Below, one piece after another: positions 1-5,199 of a DNA stretch of 6,205 nt; position 1 is the first letter of the stretch; every line of letters starts with the position of its first letter. The DNA lies in the NCBI GenBank assembly GCA_002684695.1, contig NYVQ01000086.1:1-6205 (forward strand). The letters are read 5' to 3'. Made by a program: the position numbers and the translations under genes. This DNA is from SAR116 cluster bacterium. GTDB lineage: Bacteria > Pseudomonadota > Alphaproteobacteria > Puniceispirillales > GCA-002684695. The notes beneath the pieces were generated by a model. The model had not been told where the DNA came from, ran no database searches, and worked only from the letters and a program-made list of their open reading frames with translations.

Positions 1-41
1 AAAGAAAGTAAAATAATTTTATTCTTTTTATCTTATTTCAA

Positions 42-233
42 TTAGATACTACAACTCATGTCTTCACCACAACATAGTGGAGATTTTATTTTACCATGCT
101 CTTTGGGGCACTTTGAAATCTGAACGTTTGAACCATTATCTAACTTTAGAACATCATCGACTAAATCTTCATTGCATTTACCACAAGTAGTATTTACTGA
201 CATTCCGCATTTATTACATTCATATAAAGCCAT
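42..233 (-). CDS. small cysteine-rich zinc-ribbon-like protein, 63 aa
   Basis: Complete small protein of unknown function. It has eight cysteines in 63 residues: C6-x2-C9 and C17-x2-C20 form a typical four-cysteine zinc knuckle. A second cluster, C42-x3-H46, C54-C55 and C61, near the end (LCCGEDMSC), could hold another metal. There is no signal peptide or membrane segment, so it should be cytoplasmic. The start is ATG at 231-233; upstream there is only a weak GGTG and no real Shine-Dalgarno. It lies 69 bases downstream of the VOC gene on the same strand and may share its transcript, although the gap has its own possible promoter and a palindrome. The metal is inferred as zinc; iron (rubredoxin- or desulforedoxin-like) is possible, since CxxC pairs bind both. 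The gene is convincing because of the cysteine pattern; the role is not known. Confidence 0.8.
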   Translation of the reverse strand: MALYECNKCGMSVNTTCGKCNEDLVDDVLKLDNGSNVQISKCPKEHGKIKSPLCCGEDMSCSI

Positions 234-262
234 TTTAACACACCAAGTTTTTATTTTAGACT

Positions 263-268
263 ATAATA
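263..268 (-). promoter_or_regulatory. possible -10 box upstream of the zinc-ribbon gene
   Basis: On the minus strand this reads TATTAT and would start a transcript about 20 bases before the zinc-ribbon ATG. No good -35 hexamer lies 16-18 bases upstream; instead a perfect 12-base palindrome (285-296) occupies that area. In such AT-rich DNA a -10-like hexamer often occurs by chance. Confidence 0.2.
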
Positions 269-284
269 TTTCAAATTAATTTAC

Positions 285-296
285 AAATTCGAATTT
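285..296. repeat. 12-base perfect palindrome AAATTCGAATTT
   Basis: The sequence equals its own reverse complement over all 12 bases and sits between the VOC stop codon and the zinc-ribbon gene, about 17 bases upstream of the possible -10 box. As RNA it could form only a four-pair A/U stem and has no following U-tract, so it is a poor terminator. A repressor operator over the -35 region is the more natural reading, but chance is also plausible at this base composition. Confidence 0.35.
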
Positions 297-302
297 TAGA
301 TT

Positions 303-839
303 TTATTTACTTAGATACTTAATTGCCATAGCAATATCTTGGTCTTGAATATTTAATGCTTTTCTTTTGAGTCTTATTTTGTGAGCGTTCTCTAATACGT
401 CTGCATAAGATCTACCTTGTGGAGGCTCAAATTTATAACTTGCTAGTTCAACTAGAAGACCCAAAGGTTCTTTAAAATATAAAGAATCCATAAAGCCTCT
501 ATCCTTAATACCTGTATTTGAAATTTTATTTTCATTTAGATTTTTTTCAGCAATTCTTATTGTGCTTTGACTAACCCATATAGCAATATGATGGACTGAG
601 CCTGGTTGATTATTATTGTTAAGTTTTTTACTCTTTCTTTTTTCATCGGTAAAGACTGTAATTGTTCTTCCATCACCACAATCAAAATATAGATGATTGA
701 TTGATAAATCATCTAAATTTGGTTGTTCAAATATTAATTTCATGCCAAGAACATTTTGCCAAAAATCGACAGAAGTTTTTTTGTTTGAACCGTTTAAAGT
801 AATATGATGGATACCTTGTGATTGAATAATGCTTTTCAT
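303..839 (-). CDS. VOC superfamily protein, ring-cleaving dioxygenase-like, 178 aa
   Basis: Vicinal oxygen chelate fold (glyoxalase/extradiol dioxygenase superfamily). Two beta-alpha-beta-beta-beta modules are visible. Module 1 runs from GIHHITL (9-15) through FWQNVLGMKL to about residue 65. Module 2 starts at SVHHIAI (81-87) and ends with the block YFKEPLGLLVELAS (121-134). By comparison with the PcpA/LinE type of hydroquinone dioxygenases, the metal ligands should be H12, H84 and E131, so the Fe(II) triad looks intact. Those dioxygenases are about twice this length, so this one has a single module pair and may dimerise. A helical tail (PPQGRSYADVLENAHKIR, 139-156, and on) follows the VOC core. 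The substrate cannot be read from the sequence; an aromatic diol or an isomerase/lyase substrate are both possible. The start ATG has AGGT five bases upstream. Confidence 0.85.
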   Translation of the reverse strand: MKSIIQSQGIHHITLNGSNKKTSVDFWQNVLGMKLIFEQPNLDDLSINHLYFDCGDGRTITVFTDEKRKSKKLNNNNQPGSVHHIAIWVSQSTIRIAEKNLNENKISNTGIKDRGFMDSLYFKEPLGLLVELASYKFEPPQGRSYADVLENAHKIRLKRKALNIQDQDIAMAIKYLSK

Positions 840-844
840 AAAAA

Positions 845-848
845 ACCT
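845..848 (-). promoter_or_regulatory. ribosome-binding site of the VOC gene
   Basis: Read on the minus strand this is AGGT, five bases before the ATG at 839. It is short but correctly spaced and supports the chosen start; no other purine-rich tract lies nearby. Confidence 0.45.
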
Positions 849-862
849 AAAATTTTTTCTGT

Positions 863-895
863 AAAAATTAACATTTATATTTAAAATTAATTTTT
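863..895. repeat. 9-base inverted repeat in the divergent promoter region
   Basis: AAAAATTAA (863-871) and TTAATTTTT (887-895) are perfect reverse complements separated by 15 bases. They lie in the 98-base gap between the divergent VOC gene (minus) and TIGR03643 gene (plus). The centre-to-centre distance of 24 bases is slightly over two helical turns, as for a dimeric regulator. If the -10 box at 900-905 is used, the repeat would lie in the VOC 5' leader as an A/U-only stem. Chance occurrence is a real alternative, because both arms are only A and T. Confidence 0.3.
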
Positions 896-899
896 CAAT

Positions 900-905
900 A
901 TTATA
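900..905 (-). promoter_or_regulatory. possible -10 box of the VOC gene
   Basis: The minus strand reads a consensus TATAAT here, which would start transcription near 893 and give a leader of about 54 bases. No TTGACA-like -35 lies at 16-18 bases; the region there is ATATTA-like. Position in a divergent gap favours a promoter, but the hexamer alone is weak proof in this composition. Confidence 0.3.
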
Positions 906-937
906 TAAAATTTGACTACTAATAATATATTATACAA

Positions 938-1174
938 ATGAAAATAAAAAAAAGGTTTCCTCCATCAAATAATGTTATTTCATTGGCTTGGTCTGATAAA
1001 ATTAGTTTTGAGGAAATTACTATCAAAACTGGTTTATCTGAATCAGAGGTAATTAAAATAATGAGAAAAGAACTAAAACCAAATAGTTTTAGAAATTGGA
1101 GAAAAAGAGTTTCAGGAAGAAAAGCAAAACACAGAAAGTTAAATGAGATTAGAGATGATTACAGTCTATTATGA
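938..1174 (+). CDS. TIGR03643/DUF2805 family protein, helix-turn-helix-like, 78 aa
   Basis: Recognised as the TIGR03643 (DUF2805) family of uncharacterised small bacterial proteins. The family core is clear: ISLAWSDKISFEEI (14-27), the helix-turn-helix-like TGLSESEVIKIMRKEL (31-46), then the basic block KPNSFRNWRKRVSGRKAKHR (47-66). The layout, a short HTH followed by a tail rich in Lys and Arg, suggests nucleic-acid binding, but I know of no shown function. The start ATG has no Shine-Dalgarno; an A/T-rich -10-like stretch (TATTAT, 928-933) ends only four bases before it, so the message may be leaderless. The last codons overlap the start of the DUF393 gene by 20 or 32 bases, so the two are almost certainly co-transcribed. 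The last residues (IRDDYSLL) are not part of the conserved core. Confidence 0.85.
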   Translation: MKIKKRFPPSNNVISLAWSDKISFEEITIKTGLSESEVIKIMRKELKPNSFRNWRKRVSGRKAKHRKLNEIRDDYSLL

Positions 1175-1520
1175 TGGAAAATGCAATATTTGTAGTAAAG
1201 AAATTAGTTATTACAAATCGATATCTAATAAAGAGCATTTTAATTGGTATGATATTGCAAACAATCCTAAATATCTAAAGACAATAAATGTAACACAATC
1301 TGAAGCGCTTTTGCAATTGCACGCAACTGATCAAAATAGTCAGTTACATATAGGTGTTGATGCGTTTATTTTAATTTGGAAAAATTTAAGATTTTGGAAA
1401 ATTTTATCAATTATAATTTCTTTACCAATTATTAAACAAATATCTATTTTAGCTTACAAAAAATTTGCAAAATATAGATTTTCAAAACTAACACATTGCC
1501 AATTAAGTCTTAAAAATTAA
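1155..1520 (+). CDS. DUF393 (DCC family) putative thiol-disulfide oxidoreductase, 121 aa
   Basis: DCC-family protein, named for the N-terminal motif DxxCxxC; here D7-G-K-C10-N-I-C13, inside the usual opening ITVYYDGKCNICSKEI. The fold is thought to be thioredoxin-like, with C10 and C13 as a redox or metal pair; no reaction has been fixed for most members. The conserved later part is also present: HIGVDAF (65-71), a hydrophobic stretch LSIIISLPIIKQISILA (84-100) that could lie on or in the membrane, then AYKKFAKYR and a final C115. Start choice: ATG 1155 puts the family motif near the N-terminus and has GAG seven bases upstream. An in-frame ATG at 1143 would add MRLE and has AGAAAG upstream. 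Either start overlaps the end of the TIGR03643 gene, pointing to coupled translation. The stop at 1518-1520 is one base from the stop of the convergent HAD gene. Confidence 0.85.
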   Translation: MITVYYDGKCNICSKEISYYKSISNKEHFNWYDIANNPKYLKTINVTQSEALLQLHATDQNSQLHIGVDAFILIWKNLRFWKILSIIISLPIIKQISILAYKKFAKYRFSKLTHCQLSLKN

Positions 1521-1521
1521 A

Positions 1522-2178
1522 TTATTTTCCAGCCAATATTAGAGAATTAATATTTTCTTTAATATTATAATTTGGATTATCACCAGGGTTTACTATTGCG
1601 TATTCCCCAGGGTGTAAAAAACAAGTAATCCCTAATTCAAGTGCTGCTGACTGGTTTGCTTTAGTATCTTCAATAGCGTAAACATCACTAGGATCTAAAC
1701 TTAGTTTTTTTAATGCAAATGAGTAAACTTCGCTATTGGGTTTGGGAAAGGTTATATCTTCGATTGAAGTAATAATGTCAAAGTTAGAAAAGTCTAATGT
1801 ATTTTTTAAAACGTTCTTTATAGAATTAATATTTTTAACAGATGTAGTGGTAATAAAACCAACCTTTACTTTGTTTTGGATGCAAAATTCAATAATGTCT
1901 TTAACACCTTCTCTAGGTTGAATTGAATCTGTTAAATGTTCTTCAAAGTATTCCTCTTTTTTTGAATGTATAAGGTCTATTGTGTTTTGATTAAGAGAAT
2001 TATTGGAGTAGTTTTTAATTCTTTTTTTCCCACCAGGTTCTTTCAATAGATCACAATAAGTTGCTATATTCCAGTACCAGTTGAGGCCAGCATCTTTAAA
2101 AGCTTTGTTGAAGGATTGTCTTTGAATTTCGGAAGTTTCAATAATAGTGCCTATCGAACCAAATAATAATGCTTTCAT
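1522..2178 (-). CDS. CbbY-like HAD-superfamily protein lacking motif I aspartates, 218 aa
   Basis: HAD-superfamily protein with the subclass I alpha-helical cap. Resemblance to CbbY-type sugar-bisphosphate phosphatases is clearest in the cap, TYCDLLKEPGGKKRI (40-54). Motif II (ITTTS, 109-113), motif III (FPKP with K146) and motif IV (IEDT, E170-D171) are all present. Motif I, normally DxDGT/V with the phosphorylated Asp and the acid/base Asp, reads FGSIGT (6-11): G7 and I9 replace both aspartates. The codons are GGT and ATA, so a single base error cannot explain it. By family chemistry the protein should not catalyse phosphoryl transfer; it may be a binding or regulatory protein, or use other chemistry. 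The rest is intact and full length, which argues against a decaying pseudogene. The start has a good ribosome-binding site, AAGGGA. The gene is divergent from the chalcone-isomerase-like gene. Confidence 0.88.
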   Translation of the reverse strand: MKALLFGSIGTIIETSEIQRQSFNKAFKDAGLNWYWNIATYCDLLKEPGGKKRIKNYSNNSLNQNTIDLIHSKKEEYFEEHLTDSIQPREGVKDIIEFCIQNKVKVGFITTTSVKNINSIKNVLKNTLDFSNFDIITSIEDITFPKPNSEVYSFALKKLSLDPSDVYAIEDTKANQSAALELGITCFLHPGEYAIVNPGDNPNYNIKENINSLILAGK

Positions 2179-2184
2179 ATCAAA

Positions 2185-2190
2185 TCCCTT
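2185..2190 (-). promoter_or_regulatory. ribosome-binding site of the HAD gene
   Basis: The minus strand reads AAGGGA six bases before the ATG at 2178. It fixes the start that places FGSIGT at residues 6-11, exactly where motif I should be, so the missing aspartates are not caused by a wrong start. Confidence 0.65.
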
Positions 2191-2229
2191 TTAAGGTTTA
2201 AACAATATTTAAATATGTTTATTAAATAA

Positions 2230-2239
2230 TTTTTTTTTT
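2230..2239. repeat. run of ten T in the divergent promoter region
   Basis: Ten consecutive T on the plus strand, flanked by ATAAT and ATTAT, in the 108-base gap between the HAD gene (minus) and the chalcone-isomerase-like gene (plus). Such a rigid tract can bend DNA or act as an UP-like element, and is also prone to slippage. It ends one base before the possible HAD -10 box. Confidence 0.4.
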
Positions 2240-2245
2240 ATTATA
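2240..2245 (-). promoter_or_regulatory. possible -10 box of the HAD gene
   Basis: The minus strand reads TATAAT, giving a start near 2233 and a leader of about 54 bases to the HAD ATG. No convincing -35 hexamer is present at 16-18 bases. The overlapping plus-strand TATAAA (2242-2247) could serve the opposite gene, so the assignment of direction is uncertain. Confidence 0.28.
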
Positions 2246-2286
2246 AAGTATTAATATTACTTTTATACCATTTTAAAAATTAAATA

Positions 2287-2838
2287 ATGTCTATTAACCG
2301 TTTTATAAAAAGACCTATTAAGCTATTAAACATTTTTTTATTAGTGATTATTACCCAAGTCGTTTTTGCAAATACTTCATTGTCAAAAGACTGGTGGAAT
2401 AATGATATTGATAGTCCTTATCTTATCGGTGAGGGTGTATTAAAGGTTTTTATATGGGAGGTTTATGTTTTAAGACTTTTTTCAGGAAACCCAACATTTG
2501 ATCCAAGTAAACCAATAGTTTTAGAGTTTGAGTATCTCAGAGACACAACAAAAAAATCTGTAATAACAGCATCTATTAAAGAATTAAGAAAAATGAATAC
2601 CTCAAAAGATAAATTATTAATCTGGGAGGAATATTTACAAAATGCAATTTCAGATATGAATAAGGGTGAAAAGGCTGCATTGTATTGGCAACCAGGAAAA
2701 CAAATAACTTTTTATGTAGAGGGAGGGTCAAAAGAGTTGATTAAAGATAAAGAATTTGCTGATGCTTATATAAACATTTGGATAGGGAAAAATACTACTA
2801 AGCCTGATTTAAGAAAAATAATCACTGGTCAACATTGA
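2287..2838 (+). CDS. chalcone isomerase-like periplasmic protein, 183 aa
   Basis: Member of the bacterial chalcone isomerase-like family (Chalcone_3 type fold). The N-terminus is a Sec signal peptide: basic RFIKRPIK (5-12), hydrophobic core LLNIFLLVIITQVV (13-26), and a likely cut after A28 (V26-F-A28). The mature protein shows the family blocks IGEGVLKVFIWEVYVLRLFS (47-66), LEFEYLRD (79-86), SIKELRKM (96-103), a glycine-containing turn PGKQITFYVEGG (136-147), and the closing FADAYINIWIGKNTTKPDLR (157-176). The plant enzyme closes flavonoid rings. Bacterial homologues are mostly uncharacterised and not expected to act on flavonoids; a small hydrophobic ligand such as a fatty acid is a reasonable guess. 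No Shine-Dalgarno precedes the ATG. It is followed after 81 bases by the deacetylase gene on the same strand. Confidence 0.87.
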   Translation: MSINRFIKRPIKLLNIFLLVIITQVVFANTSLSKDWWNNDIDSPYLIGEGVLKVFIWEVYVLRLFSGNPTFDPSKPIVLEFEYLRDTTKKSVITASIKELRKMNTSKDKLLIWEEYLQNAISDMNKGEKAALYWQPGKQITFYVEGGSKELIKDKEFADAYINIWIGKNTTKPDLRKIITGQH

Positions 2839-2840
2839 TA

Positions 2841-2866
2841 TAATTATTAAGTACTTATTATAATTA
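2841..2866. repeat. inverted repeat between the chalcone-isomerase-like and deacetylase genes
   Basis: A perfect 10-base palindrome TAAGTACTTA (2848-2857) is flanked by TAATTAT (2841-2847) and ATAATTA (2860-2866), which also pair after skipping two bases. It begins three bases after the upstream stop codon and ends 53 bases before the deacetylase ATG. It could be an A/U-rich 3' stem for the first message or an operator for the second; there is no T-run directly after it, so it is not a standard terminator. Confidence 0.35.
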
Positions 2867-2919
2867 AAAAAAATATAGATTTTTTAGTCAATATTTACAT
2901 CAAAGATAGAAAATTATAA

Positions 2920-3828
2920 ATGAAGAAAATAAGTTGGGTAACACACCCACAATATGACATACCACTGCCTAAAAACCATAAATTTACATCAAGTAAGTTT
3001 TCTGATTTATACAATGAACTTCATAGAATTGGGCTATCTAAACATGCAGATATTTTTGTTCCAGAAAAGGCTTCTGTAAAAGATTTAACTTTGGTTCATG
3101 ATCAACAGTATATTGAAAAAATTAAAAATGGGACTCTTGAAAATCATGAAGAAAGAAGGTTAGGTTTAAAGTGGTCACCAGAACTTGCAAATAGATCGTT
3201 TTTGGCAGTGAATGGAACATTTTTAACTACAATTAAAGCTATTGAAAAAGGTGTTGCATGTCATATTGCTGGTGGCACCCATCACTCACATTACAACTTT
3301 GGATCTGGTTATTGTGTTTTTAATGATCTTGCATATTCATCAATTCATTTAATTAATAAGGGGTTTGTAAACAAAATTTTAATATTTGATTGTGATGTTC
3401 ATCAAGGTGATGGTACAGCAAGTATTCTAAACTCACACACCAATATTTTTACTTGTTCAATACATTGTAAAAATAATTTTCCAGCAAGAAAATCCATTAG
3501 TAATTTGGATGTAGAACTCGGTGACAATTTGAATAGTGAACAATATTTAGTAATTCTCAACGAAACTCTAAATAATTGTATGAAGCAATTCGAACCAGAT
3601 TTAGTCATTTACGATGCTGGTGTAGATATTCATAAAAATGACGAACTAGGAAAATTAGATGTCGATGACCAAGGATTATTATTAAGAGATGAAACTGTAC
3701 TTAGTTTTTTTAAAGAACTGTCAATCCCAATTGCAACAGTAATAGGAGGTGGTTACTCAAAAGATAATATGGAACTTGCTAAAAGACACAGTACGGTTTT
3801 TAAAGCAGCTAAAAATATATTTCTATAA
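2920..3828 (+). CDS. histone deacetylase family zinc amidohydrolase, 302 aa
   Basis: Complete arginase/deacetylase-fold protein of the class IV (HDAC11-like) bacterial type. It should remove acetyl groups from lysine side chains, polyamines or other small amides in the cytoplasm. All active-site blocks are present: tandem histidines in AGGTHHSH (H121, H122), GYCVFNDLA (130-138), zinc ligands D159 and H161 in FDCDVHQGDGT (156-166), the third zinc ligand D236 in YDAGVDIHKND (231-241), and the transition-state tyrosine Y279 in IGGGYSKD (275-282). Thus it should be active. The short length, with no long loops, fits the HDAC11-like group more than acetylpolyamine amidohydrolase. The natural substrate is open; acetylated proteins, polyamines or acetoin-linked roles (AcuC) are known for relatives. 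The start has only a weak purine tract (AAAGATAGAAAA). It may be expressed with the gene before it. Confidence 0.92.
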   Translation: MKKISWVTHPQYDIPLPKNHKFTSSKFSDLYNELHRIGLSKHADIFVPEKASVKDLTLVHDQQYIEKIKNGTLENHEERRLGLKWSPELANRSFLAVNGTFLTTIKAIEKGVACHIAGGTHHSHYNFGSGYCVFNDLAYSSIHLINKGFVNKILIFDCDVHQGDGTASILNSHTNIFTCSIHCKNNFPARKSISNLDVELGDNLNSEQYLVILNETLNNCMKQFEPDLVIYDAGVDIHKNDELGKLDVDDQGLLLRDETVLSFFKELSIPIATVIGGGYSKDNMELAKRHSTVFKAAKNIFL

Positions 3829-3866
3829 AATTTTAGTATTAAATTTGTTGTCTATATACTTCAAAA

Positions 3867-4061
3867 TTACTCTTCTTTATCTTTATTAATATTAATTTTT
3901 TTTCTTAACCAATACAAACCTAAACACAAAAACATAAATGCTATCCAAAGAGCTGAAGTATAACCTGAATATTTTTCAGAGTGTGAAGAAAGTTGAATGA
4001 TATATAAACAACCAATTATAAAAAAATAAAATACTATTCTGTTAAAACTTGGTAATTTCAT
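3867..4061 (-). CDS. small membrane protein with two transmembrane helices, 64 aa
   Basis: Not recognised. Two hydrophobic helices are visible, about residues 9-25 (IVFYFFIIGCLYIIQLS) and 34-52, joined by a short polar loop (SHSEKYSG). Arg8 and the cluster RKK (53-55) flank the helices, so by the positive-inside rule both ends should face the cytoplasm. The charged tail ININKDKEE is soluble. It begins 12 bases after the anmK stop codon on the same strand and so is probably the last gene of that operon, but no Shine-Dalgarno is seen before its ATG. A link to cell-wall recycling is only by position. It ends 38 bases from the convergent deacetylase gene. The regular hydrophobic pattern and operon placement support a real gene. 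Confidence 0.6.
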   Translation of the reverse strand: MKLPSFNRIVFYFFIIGCLYIIQLSSHSEKYSGYTSALWIAFMFLCLGLYWLRKKININKDKEE

Positions 4062-4073
4062 ATGACATAATTA

Positions 4074-5198
4074 TTAATTAGGAAAAACAATTTTACCACC
4101 TGTTATTGGATTTGATATACCTGTTGTTAAAGGATAACTTAAAGGGTAATTTTTTAATGATCTAACTGCAAGAAATGCGAATGCTTCTGCTTCAATAGCA
4201 TCTCCACGAAATCCAATGTCTTCTACTTTTATACATTCAGTTTGTGTTTCATTTTTTATTTCATTCATAATTATAGGATTATTTCTTCCTCCACCTGAGA
4301 CAATGATTTGCAAGGGTTTTTGAGGTAAAAGTTTGAGAGCTCTTGATATTGTTGATGCTATGATTTTAGTTAATGAAGCGCAGCCATCTTCTAATTCTAA
4401 ATTATTAAATTTTTCAAAATTAAAATCATTTCTATCAAGTGACTTGGGGTATGGTTTATCGAAATAATTATTCATCATGAATTCTTTAACAAGCTTTGTA
4501 TTAACTTTTCCTAATTTTGCAAAATTTCCATTCCTATCCATTTCCCCAGATTTTTTTATTTTAACAAAGTCATCAATAGGTGCATTTCCAGGACCGGTGT
4601 CAAATGCAATTAGTGTATCTTTATTTCCAATATAAGTAATATTAGCAACACCTCCAATATTCAAAAACACTGTAGGATACTTATTTATTTTTTTAGACAA
4701 AGCTGAGTGATATATAGGTGCTAATGGAGCACCTTGACCACCATGCGCAACATCATTTGTCCGAAAATCGTAAACAACTGGTAAATTTAACAATTTAGAC
4801 ATAAGTTTGCCATCGCCCAGTTGTCTAGTCTTACCTTTTAATTTTTTATTTTTAGGAGGATGATGTAAGACTGTCTGTCCATGAAAACCAACTGACAAAA
4901 TTTGATTTTTTGATATATTGTGTTTTTCTAAAAAAGTGTTAACAGCATTACTTTGCTCTACAGTAATAAGATTTTCTAGTTTAGAAAATATTTTGGGTTC
5001 TTTGCCAATAAAACCCCAATTTTTAGCCTCATCATAGGTTTCAAAAATTATATGTCTAATATTTTTATTTTGGTATGGCACCAACTCATAAGGTCCAAAT
5101 TCAAAAATTTCTTCTCCATCAGTTCTAAGTGCAGCAATGTCAATGTTCCCATCATTTACTGTACCTGTCATTAATCCAATAGACCAATCTTTTTTCAT
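4074..5198 (-). CDS. anmK: anhydro-N-acetylmuramic acid kinase
   Basis: AnmK phosphorylates and opens 1,6-anhydro-MurNAc, released from peptidoglycan by lytic transglycosylases and amidase, to give MurNAc-6-phosphate in the cytoplasm using ATP. Full length (374 aa). Seen in order: nucleotide-binding start GLMTGTVNDGNID (8-20), VGFHGQTVLHHPP (103-115), RQLGDG (125-130), the catalytic block DFRTNDVAHGGQGAPLAPIY (144-163) in which D149 matches the known catalytic aspartate, LNIGGVANIT (179-188), FDTGPGNAPIDD (199-210), the second ATP block SGGGRNNP (301-308) and GDAIEAEAFAFLAVR (332-346) with conserved E336. The first block departs from the usual GLMSGTSxDG and matches an alphaproteobacterial-type variant. 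Translation is driven by a near-perfect Shine-Dalgarno, AGGAGGTGA. The gene begins one base after the serine hydrolase stop. Kinase product normally feeds MurQ, which is not in this window. Confidence 0.96.
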   Translation of the reverse strand: MKKDWSIGLMTGTVNDGNIDIAALRTDGEEIFEFGPYELVPYQNKNIRHIIFETYDEAKNWGFIGKEPKIFSKLENLITVEQSNAVNTFLEKHNISKNQILSVGFHGQTVLHHPPKNKKLKGKTRQLGDGKLMSKLLNLPVVYDFRTNDVAHGGQGAPLAPIYHSALSKKINKYPTVFLNIGGVANITYIGNKDTLIAFDTGPGNAPIDDFVKIKKSGEMDRNGNFAKLGKVNTKLVKEFMMNNYFDKPYPKSLDRNDFNFEKFNNLELEDGCASLTKIIASTISRALKLLPQKPLQIIVSGGGRNNPIIMNEIKNETQTECIKVEDIGFRGDAIEAEAFAFLAVRSLKNYPLSYPLTTGISNPITGGKIVFPN

Positions 5199-5199
5199 T

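Noticed and set aside
1..41. Imperfect A/T hairpin (arms 1-13 and 17-27) after the zinc-ribbon gene, as a possible terminator
   Set aside because: The stem needs two bulges and is almost all A-T pairs; in this composition it cannot be told from chance. I see no other feature in these 41 bases.
1143..1154. Upstream ATG for the DUF393 gene
   Set aside because: It adds MRLE before the typical family opening ITVYYDGKC; possible, but the ATG at 1155 fits the family better.
1736..1921. Open frame on the plus strand inside the HAD gene (61 codons)
   Set aside because: Lies wholly antisense to a well-supported gene, has no ribosome-binding site and no recognisable motif; it is a shadow of the HAD codons.
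1522..2178. HAD gene as a pseudogene
   Set aside because: Apart from motif I the protein is full length with the other motifs intact, no frameshift or stop, and a good ribosome-binding site.
3402..3608. Open frame on the minus strand inside the deacetylase gene (68 codons)
   Set aside because: It is antisense to the zinc-ligand region of a clear deacetylase; its protein resembles no family and its frame is explained by the constraint on the real gene.
3829..3866. Bidirectional terminator between the deacetylase gene and the small membrane protein gene
   Set aside because: Only scattered AAATTT elements are present; no stem of useful length followed by a T-run on either strand.
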